Source: Sphingobacteriaceae bacterium
GTDB lineage: Bacteria > Bacteroidota > Bacteroidia > B-17B0 > Aurantibacillaceae
Reading direction: 5' to 3'
NCBI GenBank assembly: GCA_016705695.1
Contig: JADJLA010000002.1
Span: 248,001-312,000, forward strand
Length of the DNA: 64,000 bases
A program made the translations under genes and the position numbers. The notes below the pieces were generated by a model. That model was not told the DNA's origin, made no database searches, and worked only from the letters and a program-made list of their open reading frames with translations. Position 1 is the first letter of the stretch; each line of letters begins with the position of its first letter. This document shows, in pieces, positions 15,892 to 22,627 of this stretch.

Positions 15892-16377
15892 CTATCTAAA
15901 CGAAGATCTAACTCTATTTTTCAATTCTCTCTCCGACCTTGGCTCTTTATTTTCAAGAACTGCAGGAACATCCACAAATCTATTTTTTGCAACCCAAAAA
16001 GCACCTGTTAAAAGATCAACAATTGTACCAATACCAAGTGTAAAAAAAGCTTCGCCAATAAGCATTCCAATAGCAGGCCGGGTTCTTATTTTTGTTTTTC
16101 CGATAGTTGTGCCAGATTGAAACTCAAGCTCTACGTTTTTTTTCAATTTCATTTTTACTCCAGGATACTTGTAAAGTGTTACGTTATTTGTATTCCCTGA
16201 AGATTGTTCGTCACGAAACGCTGTTACATCTTGAACTTCTAAAATTTCACCATCGCGAGATACAATCGTGCTACTTGGAGCATCAACTAATATTATAGGT
16301 TTTTTTAAACCCATTATGGTCATGCAACTAGTGTTCAATAAACACGATGCAAATGCGATCAATAGAATATTTTTCAT
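15892..16377 (-). CDS. Small lipoprotein with C-terminal glycine-rich membrane-like segment
   Basis: The protein has 161 residues with a lipoprotein signal (MKNILLIAFASCLLNTSC; Cys18 would be lipidated). A beta-rich stretch (IILVDAPSSTIVSRDGEILE) and one hydrophobic glycine-rich segment (AIGMLIGEAFFTLGIGTIVD, then LLTGAFW) follow, and a basic tail. This plan of lipobox, PEGA-like strands with VDAPSSTIVS, then an IGxxxD-LLTGA hydrophobic patch, is shared by small Bacteroidota lipoproteins of unknown role. The gene starts after a 12-base A run and is oriented with the T9SS gene, 31 bases apart. Confidence 0.7.
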   Translation of the reverse strand: MKNILLIAFASCLLNTSCMTIMGLKKPIILVDAPSSTIVSRDGEILEVQDVTAFRDEQSSGNTNNVTLYKYPGVKMKLKKNVELEFQSGTTIGKTKIRTRPAIGMLIGEAFFTLGIGTIVDLLTGAFWVAKNRFVDVPAVLENKEPRSERELKNRVRSSFR

Positions 16378-16640
16378 TGTATAAATAGTTTTATGGAAAG
16401 ATATTGTTTATAAAAAAAAAAAATCAAGCTCCTCACTCATTGAGAAGGTTGTTTCGCTCGTAATTTCAGTTATTTCCCTCACTAAAGCTTTACCATAGCC
16501 TGCTGCATAAATTAAATCAGTCTTTTGCAGTTGTTCTATAAAATGCTGAACTGAAAGCTGATTCTTTTTAACTGAAGCTCATTCGGAATGCTGCGCCAGC
16601 GATTGTAGCGAAAAGCCATGCATTGTGATTCAACTAAATA
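16378..16640. other. Intergenic region with a gene remnant and a partial REP-like repeat
   Basis: The minus strand from 16578 to 16391 is open for about 60 codons without a usable start and reads VQHFIEQLQKTDLIYAAGYG, then KALVREITEITSETTFSMSE. That looks like real but orphaned coding sequence; I cannot name it. The 19-mer GCGATTGTAGCGAAAAGCC (16599-16617) is shared, with one mismatch, with the structured repeat at 49545-49563. Confidence 0.4.
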
Positions 16641-16670
16641 AAAAAAGCCCTTCGTTTCCGAAGGGCTTCT
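16641..16670 (-). terminator. Terminator of the rpmI-rplT operon
   Basis: AAGCCCTTCGGAAACGAAGGGCTT on the minus strand is followed by TTTTTATTTAG, starting 18 bases after the rplT stop. Confidence 0.88.
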
Positions 16671-16687
16671 CTTAAATATATTAGGTT

Positions 16688-17032
16688 TTACTTTACCTGA
16701 TTTATAACAGCTGTAAACGCTTCAGGATGATTCATCGCTAGATCTGCCAATACTTTACGGTTTAGCATTAAACCTTTAGCATTTAGCTTACCAATGAATT
16801 CTGAATAGCTTAAACCGTGTTCGCGAACACCTGCATTGATACGTTGAATCCAAAGTGAACGCATATTGCGTTTTTTGTTCTTACGATCGCGGTACGCGTA
16901 CGATAAACCTTTTTCTAATGTGTTTTTTGCAATGGTAAGAACGTTACCTCTTGCACCCCAATAACCTTTTGTAAGTCTTAGGATCTTTTTTCTGCGAGCC
17001 TTGCTGGCTACATGATTTACTGACCTTGGCAT
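16688..17032 (-). CDS. rplT: 50S ribosomal protein L20
   Basis: The protein has 114 residues, standard for L20. It starts MPRSVNHVASKARRKKILRL and contains the typical KGYWGARGNVLTIAKNTLEK and LWIQRINAGVREHGLSYSEF segments. L20 binds 23S rRNA early in 50S assembly and in many bacteria represses its own operon. It follows rpmI by 98 bases on the same strand and ends before a strong terminator. infC, which usually precedes rpmI, is not next to it here. Confidence 0.98.
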   Translation of the reverse strand: MPRSVNHVASKARRKKILRLTKGYWGARGNVLTIAKNTLEKGLSYAYRDRKNKKRNMRSLWIQRINAGVREHGLSYSEFIGKLNAKGLMLNRKVLADLAMNHPEAFTAVINQVK

Positions 17033-17130
17033 TTCTTTTTAATTTTTGATCTTCAGCGTTCGATTTTACGACTCTTATTTACTGAAACTCTGGTTAAACA
17101 TTTGTTTTTTAAACCGATAATTCCTTAAGG

Positions 17131-17331
17131 TTACTTTCCTATGGCTAATAACATCTTAACATTTCCAGAATCTTCTTTACTCACTAAACCCGATTTTGCT
17201 AAACCACGTTTACGGTCTTTTTCCTTCTTTGTTAAAATGTGACGCTTGTAGGCATGTTTCCTTTTGATCTTACCTGTTCCAGTCACTTTAAATCGCTTTT
17301 TAGCGCTGGAATTTGTCTTCATTTTTGGCAT
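17131..17331 (-). CDS. rpmI: 50S ribosomal protein L35
   Basis: The protein has 66 residues from the ATG at 17331 (MPKMKTNSSAKKRFKVTGTG, then KIKRKHAYKRHILTKKEKDR), the usual L35 length and sequence. An in-frame start at 17358 would add nine non-conserved residues and lie too close to the promoter. A good -7 box (TATCTTTG on the minus strand, 17363-17356) lies 25 bases upstream, so rpmI-rplT is a promoter-led pair here. It is a small basic protein of the large subunit. Confidence 0.97.
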   Translation of the reverse strand: MPKMKTNSSAKKRFKVTGTGKIKRKHAYKRHILTKKEKDRKRGLAKSGLVSKEDSGNVKMLLAIGK

Positions 17332-17355
17332 TTGTACTTGTTTTTTTAAGGATGG

Positions 17356-17363
17356 CAAAGATA
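17356..17363 (-). promoter_or_regulatory. -7 promoter box of rpmI-rplT
   Basis: TATCTTTG on the minus strand matches TAnnTTTG. A TTTG at 17389-17386 lies 22 bases further upstream as a possible -33 element. Confidence 0.5.
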
Positions 17364-17438
17364 TAAATAAAATCGGTACTCACAAAGCTCTTTTACTTTG
17401 CATTACAACTACTTGATTTTTAGTAAATTACAACTACT

Positions 17439-17795
17439 TTATTTCAACTCACAATCGTAAGTTTTTTTGCCTGTTTCAGTTGTTATCATAACAAGCGGAG
17501 GCGCCGAATTGGTTGTTATATTTTTATAAGGTTCTTCATAACTCAAACAATTATTCTTGGCTTGCTTTTTTGTAACATCGCTTAACTCTCTGTCATAATT
17601 ATATATATCAACAACATTTGTTACAACAGTTGTATCAATAATTGGAACATTACCAATAATTGGAATTGAAAAGCTTAAAGAGGCCTGAGTGGTCGACGTT
17701 CCATTTGTAGTTACAGAACATTCGCATGTTCTGTCTTTCTTACAAGCTAAGAACATGTTAGCAGATACAACTGCAATAATAATTACTTTCTTCAT
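17439..17795 (-). CDS. Small Cys-rich lipoprotein of unknown function
   Basis: The protein has 118 residues. A lipoprotein signal MKKVIIIAVVSANMFLACKK (Cys18) is followed by KDRTCECSVTTNGTSTT, a valine/isoleucine-rich middle and a C-terminal NNCLSYEEPYK ... TYDCELK. The CECSV start after the lipobox, followed by two more Cys, is a pattern of small exported Bacteroidota proteins; pairing of the four mature Cys into disulfides is likely. It stands alone between rpmI and the alkyltransferase-like gene, both on the same strand. Confidence 0.7.
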   Translation of the reverse strand: MKKVIIIAVVSANMFLACKKDRTCECSVTTNGTSTTQASLSFSIPIIGNVPIIDTTVVTNVVDIYNYDRELSDVTKKQAKNNCLSYEEPYKNITTNSAPPLVMITTETGKKTYDCELK

Positions 17796-17822
17796 TTGAT
17801 TTGTTTTAAGTTTAAATATAGG

Positions 17823-18170
17823 TCAAATTTTCAATTCAACAACAGGGTCCCAATAGTATTTCAAAAAATCAATGATCGTATCTCTCTTTACAGTTATTCC
17901 CTCTTTCTCTAAAAGGGCCTGCATTTCAAAAGGTGTTGCAAAATGATGTTTTCCGGTTAAAATTCCTTTGCTATTTACAACACGATGTGCCGGAACTTTT
18001 TTCGTTTGCGAATGTGCTCCGTTCATAGCGTAACCCACAATTCTGGCAGCACCCGGCGCTCCCAAATAACGGGCAATGGCTCCATAAGAAGTTACTCTGC
18101 TTTTAGGAATTAAGCGAGCTACTTGGTAAACCATTTGAAAAAAATCAGGATCTAATTTTCTCTCTGCCAT
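17823..18170 (-). CDS. Alkyltransferase-like protein (MGMT family without the active-site Cys)
   Basis: The protein has 115 residues and covers only the C-terminal DNA-binding half of O6-alkylguanine-DNA alkyltransferases: FFQMVYQVARLIPKSRVTSY, GAIARYLGAPGAARIVGYAM and the active-site loop KVPAHRVVNSKG. Methyltransferases have PCHRV with the acceptor Cys; here it is Ala, so alkyl transfer is impossible. Known alkyltransferase-like (ATL) proteins have Trp or Ala at this place and flag O6-alkylguanine lesions for nucleotide excision repair. The length fits ATL. It directly follows the LuxE-like gene with one base between, so they are co-transcribed. Confidence 0.9.
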   Translation of the reverse strand: MAERKLDPDFFQMVYQVARLIPKSRVTSYGAIARYLGAPGAARIVGYAMNGAHSQTKKVPAHRVVNSKGILTGKHHFATPFEMQALLEKEGITVKRDTIIDFLKYYWDPVVELKI

Positions 18171-18171
18171 T

Positions 18172-19155
18172 TCAGCTTAACATTAAGTTGCAATCGCGTA
18201 TATCATTGTTATCATATTGTCCTATTAATTTTAATTCTCCGATTTCATTTATCTGCCCAAGATCTTGAGTTGCAATAAAACTACACGAATACACATTAGC
18301 CAGATCTATCACATTTATTCCTCCGGTTTTGTTTGGCGCAAGATACGTTAAAGGATCATTCACGTCTCTGATCATGAACTTTAACCAAGGGGGATTTTTG
18401 AATTGTCCATCCTGTTTTGCGTAAGCTTGGCTTAATAATTCGGTCATTCCATATTCACTTGCAATATGACCTAATTTAAATTTCCTTTTTAATTCGGAGT
18501 GCAATTCTTCCTTTGGCATTTCCTTTCGCGTTCCTTTCATGCCACCTGTTTCAATAATCGTAAAATCACTATTCAATTCAATATTCTTTTCAGCAAGATC
18601 AAGTAATGCATAAGAAACGCCTATGATGAAGGTTTTTTGTTTTGCTATTTTTAATTGCTTTATCACATCTATCAATTCATCAAGATCACGCAAATAAAAA
18701 CCACTCTGCTTGTGATCAGTAAGTTCAATTAATTTCTTGCACATATAAACCAAAGAGGATCCTGTTCTTTCTAAATACCCGGGTAATAATGCCAAAATGC
18801 AATAATCTTTTGGTTTTCCGAAAAACAATTCAAATCCGTTTGTGAACGATCGCTCGTAAATGCTCAGATCTTTTACAATATGTTTTGAAGGCACTTGCGA
18901 TGTAGTTGAACTACTCGTAAATACTTCTTGATGCTCTGTTCCTTCACAAATAACATCCTGCGTTTTAAAAAACTCTATAGGCAAAAAGGGTATTTGCTCA
19001 ATCTCAGTCACGTCACTTTCTGATCGCACAAACCCCGCGGTCCAGGATCTATAAACAGGATTATTTTGATATTGGTAACGGAATACCTTGAGAGCCACTT
19101 TTTTGAAGTCCTCATCACAATTTATTTTAAAAACATCCGTTATATCAGTAAACAT
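18172..19155 (-). CDS. LuxE/PaaK-like acyl-protein synthetase (adenylate-forming)
   Basis: The protein has 327 residues. It resembles the LuxE acyl-protein synthetase family, a branch of adenylate-forming enzymes that activate fatty acids. Visible are the phosphate-binding Ser/Thr loop VFTSSSTTSQVPSKH (about 80-94), IIETGGMKGTRKEMP (about 200), LGHIASEYGMTELLSQAYA (about 230, the E-Y-G-M-T-E motif of the superfamily) and GGINVIDLANVYSCSFIATQ near the end. It is predicted to be cytosolic. In Bacteroidota such genes occur outside any lux operon and their substrate is unknown. It has a one-base gap to the ATL gene. A promoter-like TAAATTTA lies about 24 bases upstream. Confidence 0.82.
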   Translation of the reverse strand: MFTDITDVFKINCDEDFKKVALKVFRYQYQNNPVYRSWTAGFVRSESDVTEIEQIPFLPIEFFKTQDVICEGTEHQEVFTSSSTTSQVPSKHIVKDLSIYERSFTNGFELFFGKPKDYCILALLPGYLERTGSSLVYMCKKLIELTDHKQSGFYLRDLDELIDVIKQLKIAKQKTFIIGVSYALLDLAEKNIELNSDFTIIETGGMKGTRKEMPKEELHSELKRKFKLGHIASEYGMTELLSQAYAKQDGQFKNPPWLKFMIRDVNDPLTYLAPNKTGGINVIDLANVYSCSFIATQDLGQINEIGELKLIGQYDNNDIRDCNLMLS

Positions 19156-19195
19156 TTTTTACCAAAGGTTTTATTTTGTAAATTTAGGTAATATA

Positions 19196-19240
19196 CCGAA
19201 GGAAATCAGGTCTCGGGATTTTATTATTTGATTTCTTCGG
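19196..19240. other. Inverted repeat in a divergent promoter region
   Basis: CCGAAGGAAATCA (19196-19208) pairs, with one bulged base, with TGATTTCTTCGG (19229-19240). It lies between the divergent LuxE-like and lipoprotein genes, with no T-run, so it is more likely an operator or leader structure than a terminator. Confidence 0.4.
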
Positions 19241-19301
19241 CATAACGGTAAGTACGCTTTATTTTTTTAAAATTTCAGCTACTTTCCGTATATTTAACGG
19301 A

Positions 19302-19805
19302 ATGAATTTAAAGACCCTCATATTATTTTTTTGTGTAGCAAGTTTAATTTCGTGTGTTAAACGCTCAAATACCGATCCTATACCAACGATTGCTTACGAA
19401 AGCTTTATTCCTTCTAATGAGGACATTGCTTATCTCACCATCAACTATACCGATGGCGATGGTGATATTTTTGCTGAAGAAGGCGCAAAAGACAATAACT
19501 TCTTTGCGTGGTTCTATTATAAAGACACGGATGGTTCTTTTAAACCAGCTTTGTGGCCATTAGTAACTCCAAATCCGCCGGGACCGGATACAACAATTTA
19601 CAATAACAGACCCTTGGCTTATACAGTTATTCGTCCAAGTGAATTATCAAAAGATCAGCCTATAAAAGGACAAATAACTATTACACTGGTTGGTTGGAGA
19701 AGTGATTCTAAATACAAGAATTTTAAATACAAGATCTATATGGTTGATCAAAAGAGTAACAAAACCGAAGAGATCATGACCCCCGAGATCATAACGTCCT
19801 TTTGA
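19302..19805 (+). CDS. Lipoprotein of unknown function
   Basis: The protein has 167 residues with a lipoprotein signal (MNLKTLILFFCVASLISCVK; Cys18). It then shows INYTDGDGDIFAEEGAKDNN, an acidic glycine/aspartate loop of the kind seen in calcium-binding or cadherin-like proteins, and a beta-rich C-terminus (GQITITLVGWRSDSKYKNFK). No family name is certain. The last 58 bases overlap the end of the convergent dehydrogenase gene, so the final 19 residues are encoded antisense to it. A TATATTTA box lies just upstream of the ATG. Confidence 0.72.
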   Translation: MNLKTLILFFCVASLISCVKRSNTDPIPTIAYESFIPSNEDIAYLTINYTDGDGDIFAEEGAKDNNFFAWFYYKDTDGSFKPALWPLVTPNPPGPDTTIYNNRPLAYTVIRPSELSKDQPIKGQITITLVGWRSDSKYKNFKYKIYMVDQKSNKTEEIMTPEIITSF

Positions 19806-20761
19806 GACCCTTGATTTAAATCACCTTTTAAAGCCTTAATCATTTTTTCCGCTATCACCTTACTCATTTTATAATTACTGTCGTGTGTCCAACCGGCAAT
19901 ATGTGGAGTTAAAATGGTTCTATCACTTTCTATAAGGTATTTGAACGGTTCCGGAAAATTATTTTGATCGAGTGCTTCAAAAGAAACTGTTTCGTATTCT
20001 AAAACATCCAAGCAAGCACCTTTTATTTTTTCGCTTTTCAAACTCTCTACAAGATCAACCGTGTTCAAACATTTTCCGCGGGCCGTATTTATAATGTAGA
20101 TAGGCTTTTTAAAACTCTCTATGAATTGTTTGTTGACCAAATAATGCGTTTCAGTATTGTAAGGAACGTGTAAACTCACAATATCAGCTTTTTCAAAAAT
20201 CTCTTGCATGTGTGTTTCTTTTATATGCTTGTTCCCAAAACCCGTTTTGTATTTATCGTAAGCAAGCATCTCACAACCTAAGCCAATTAATTTTTGTGCG
20301 AAAGAACTTCCCATAAAACCATACCCAATAATTCCAACGGTTAAATGCTTTATTTCAACTCCCCTATTCTCAGCTCTAACCCAAATTCCCTTTCTTACTT
20401 CGGCATCTGCTTTTTTAATATTATTTAAAAGCATCAACAACATTCCTAATGCATGTTCACCCACAGCATCCATATTGCCTTCGGGTGCATGCACACATGT
20501 AATTTGTTTTTGCGTTGCATAGGCCAAATCAATATTTTCCATACCCGCTCCTACTCTTCCAATACATTTTAAATTTGGACAAGCATCGATTATGTCTTTT
20601 GTTATTTTGAATTTACTTCGCAATACAACCGCGTCGTAGTTTGGTAAGAGCGAAATAAGTTCCTCTTTACTTTTATCCCAAAATTTATCGCATGCAATAC
20701 CGGCAGCGATCAAGGTTTCGTGTAAAATTGTATGGTTGCTATCGGCAAGTAAGACTCTCAC
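19748..20761 (-). CDS. D-isomer-specific 2-hydroxyacid dehydrogenase (SerA-like)
   Basis: The protein has 337 residues from GTG 20761. It is an NAD-dependent dehydrogenase of D-2-hydroxyacids. The catalytic domain has CPNLKCIGRVGAGMENIDLA (about 63-82). The Rossmann motif VGIIGYGFMGSSFAQKLIGL is at about 142, Arg in INTARGKCLN (about 230), and catalytic His in ILTPHIAGWTHDS (about 290). There is no C-terminal ACT domain, so it resembles the short SerA-like forms; 3-phosphoglycerate is a possible but unproven substrate. The C-terminal tail after about residue 318 (QGSQKDVMISGVMISSVLLL) is unusual and lies in the overlap with the convergent lipoprotein gene. Confidence 0.88.
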   Translation of the reverse strand: MRVLLADSNHTILHETLIAAGIACDKFWDKSKEELISLLPNYDAVVLRSKFKITKDIIDACPNLKCIGRVGAGMENIDLAYATQKQITCVHAPEGNMDAVGEHALGMLLMLLNNIKKADAEVRKGIWVRAENRGVEIKHLTVGIIGYGFMGSSFAQKLIGLGCEMLAYDKYKTGFGNKHIKETHMQEIFEKADIVSLHVPYNTETHYLVNKQFIESFKKPIYIINTARGKCLNTVDLVESLKSEKIKGACLDVLEYETVSFEALDQNNFPEPFKYLIESDRTILTPHIAGWTHDSNYKMSKVIAEKMIKALKGDLNQGSQKDVMISGVMISSVLLLF

Positions 20762-21053
20762 TGGGATTAATTTTTTCTACCCAACATAGATAACAAAAAA
20801 ACAAATAAGCAAGCCAATAATTCGCCAGAAATATTAAGCGCTTGATTCTGAACCTCATTACCTAATTAACAATTCCCTAACATGAAGAGTGTTAACAATT
20901 CAAATGGCAGTTATTAACACGGGCAAAAACATCTAAACTGCTGATAGAGTGAACATATATATTAATTATACACATGTTATTAAGAGAAAGTACTTTTTCG
21001 TAAATTTAATAGGAGGTAAAATAATCGCACTTTTATCGTCCCTTAATTTTTTT
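20762..21053. promoter_or_regulatory. dnaB upstream region with one DnaA-box-like sequence
   Basis: TTATACACA at 20966-20974 fits the DnaA box TTATNCACA. A weaker GTTATTAACA is near 20911. One perfect box is expected by chance fairly often in such A/T-rich DNA. The region has no RNA gene, and the long in-frame extension upstream of the dnaB ATG is not conserved-looking. Confidence 0.3.
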
Positions 21054-22622
21054 ATGAACCAGGACAACCAAAATAAAACCAAAAAAAGACTTTACACTGT
21101 ACAAACCGGAAGTAACCCAGAAATAGGAAAAATTCAACCACAAGCCGTCGACCTTGAAGAAGCAGTTCTAGGTGCCATGTTACTTGAAAAAGATGCCCTA
21201 AGTACTGTTATTGACCTTTTAAGCGATAAAGCTTTTTACAAAGAACAAAACGGAAAAGTATTTGCCGCTATGGTGGCTTTGTTCAACCGCTCAGAACCGG
21301 TAGATATATTAACCGTAACTCAAGAATTAAAACGCACGGGCGAATTAGAATTTGTTGGAGGCGCTTATTATGTTTCTTCACTTACTAATCGTATTGCTTC
21401 TTCTGCAAACATCGAATTTCACGCACGTATTGTGGCGCAGAAATATTTGCAACGCGAATTGATCCGCATTAGCACAGATACTATCAAAACCGCTTACGAA
21501 GACAGCACTGATGTTTTTGAATTACTTGATGAAACAACAAAAAATATTTTCGAGATCCTAGACAGCAACGTTCGTAAACAACACGATCGTATGAGTACCT
21601 TGATTTCAAAAGCTATTGAAGAAATTGAAACGGCGGCCAACAAAACCGATGGTTTATTGGGTGTTCCAAGCGGATTTACAGCTCTGGATCGCATTACAGG
21701 AGGTTGGCAAAAATCTGATCTGCATATTTTAGCAGCTCGTCCAGGTATGGGTAAAACTGCCTTTGTGGTTACCATGGCAAAAAATGCAGCGGTAGAATTT
21801 AATAAGCCTGTTGCCATTTTCTCTTTAGAGATGAGTAGTTTGCAATTGGTTAAACGTTTGATATCTAGTGAAACTGAGATTGCTCAAGACAAGATCTTAA
21901 AAGGAAATTTAGATAACCACGAATTCGTTCAATTACACGAGCGGATCAAAAAATTATCTACAGCACCTTTATTCATTGATGATACACCGGCTCTTTCTAT
22001 TTTTGAATTACGCGCCAAAGCACGTCGTTTAAAAGAAAATCAAAATGTACAGTTGATCATCATTGACTATTTACAGTTGATGAGTGGTGGACCGGATAGT
22101 AAAGGAAATCGTGAGCAAGAGATCAGTAATATCTCTCGTGGGTTAAAAAGTTTATCAAAAGAATTAGAAATTCCGATCATTGCACTTTCTCAATTAAGTC
22201 GTCAGGTTGAAAATCGCCCGGGTGGAAGTAAACGCCCGCAACTGAGTGACCTTCGTGAATCGGGTGCAATTGAGCAAGACGCGGATATGGTAATGTTCAT
22301 TTACCGTCCGGAATATTACGGAATTGAATTTGATGAGAACAACGAGCCTACGCGTAATAAAGCCGAGATCATTATCGCAAAGAACCGTCATGGTGCTTTA
22401 GAAACTGTAAAGCTTCGCTTCATTGGTCAGTATGCTAAATTTGCAGATATTGATTATACCGAAGGGCAGGATAATATTTACCAAGGAAATAATTCAAATC
22501 AATTGCCTCAAAACACCGAGTTTCTTGATCCGGGCACAAAAACTGTTCAATCAAAAAATTGGGATAATGTAGATGATCATTCATCCGACATTAAACGAAA
22601 TGATATTGAAGATCCGTTTTAA
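21054..22622 (+). CDS. dnaB: Replicative DNA helicase DnaB
   Basis: The protein has 522 residues from ATG 21054. An in-frame start at 20949 would add 35 hydrophobic residues that are not part of DnaB. The N-terminal primase-interaction domain (PQAVDLEEAVLGAMLLEKDA, about 27) is followed by the linker and the RecA-like ring domain: Walker A in LAARPGMGKTAFVVTMA (about 228), Walker B LIIIDYLQLMSG (about 343), DnaB motifs LSQLSRQVENRPGGSKRPQL and SGAIEQDADMVMFIYR. The acidic C-tail ends DIEDPF. It unwinds DNA at the replication fork. It is followed after five bases by a CocE-type hydrolase, so the two may share a transcript. Confidence 0.97.
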   Translation: MNQDNQNKTKKRLYTVQTGSNPEIGKIQPQAVDLEEAVLGAMLLEKDALSTVIDLLSDKAFYKEQNGKVFAAMVALFNRSEPVDILTVTQELKRTGELEFVGGAYYVSSLTNRIASSANIEFHARIVAQKYLQRELIRISTDTIKTAYEDSTDVFELLDETTKNIFEILDSNVRKQHDRMSTLISKAIEEIETAANKTDGLLGVPSGFTALDRITGGWQKSDLHILAARPGMGKTAFVVTMAKNAAVEFNKPVAIFSLEMSSLQLVKRLISSETEIAQDKILKGNLDNHEFVQLHERIKKLSTAPLFIDDTPALSIFELRAKARRLKENQNVQLIIIDYLQLMSGGPDSKGNREQEISNISRGLKSLSKELEIPIIALSQLSRQVENRPGGSKRPQLSDLRESGAIEQDADMVMFIYRPEYYGIEFDENNEPTRNKAEIIIAKNRHGALETVKLRFIGQYAKFADIDYTEGQDNIYQGNNSNQLPQNTEFLDPGTKTVQSKNWDNVDDHSSDIKRNDIEDPF

Positions 22623-22627
22623 TTGAT

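Noticed and set aside
20966..20974. Replication origin near dnaB
   Set aside because: Only one good DnaA-box-like sequence is present, with no box cluster and no dnaA or rpmH nearby.
20949..21053. Longer DnaB start at 20949
   Set aside because: The extra 35 residues are hydrophobic and unlike DnaB; the region looks like a leader, with a DnaA-like box inside it.
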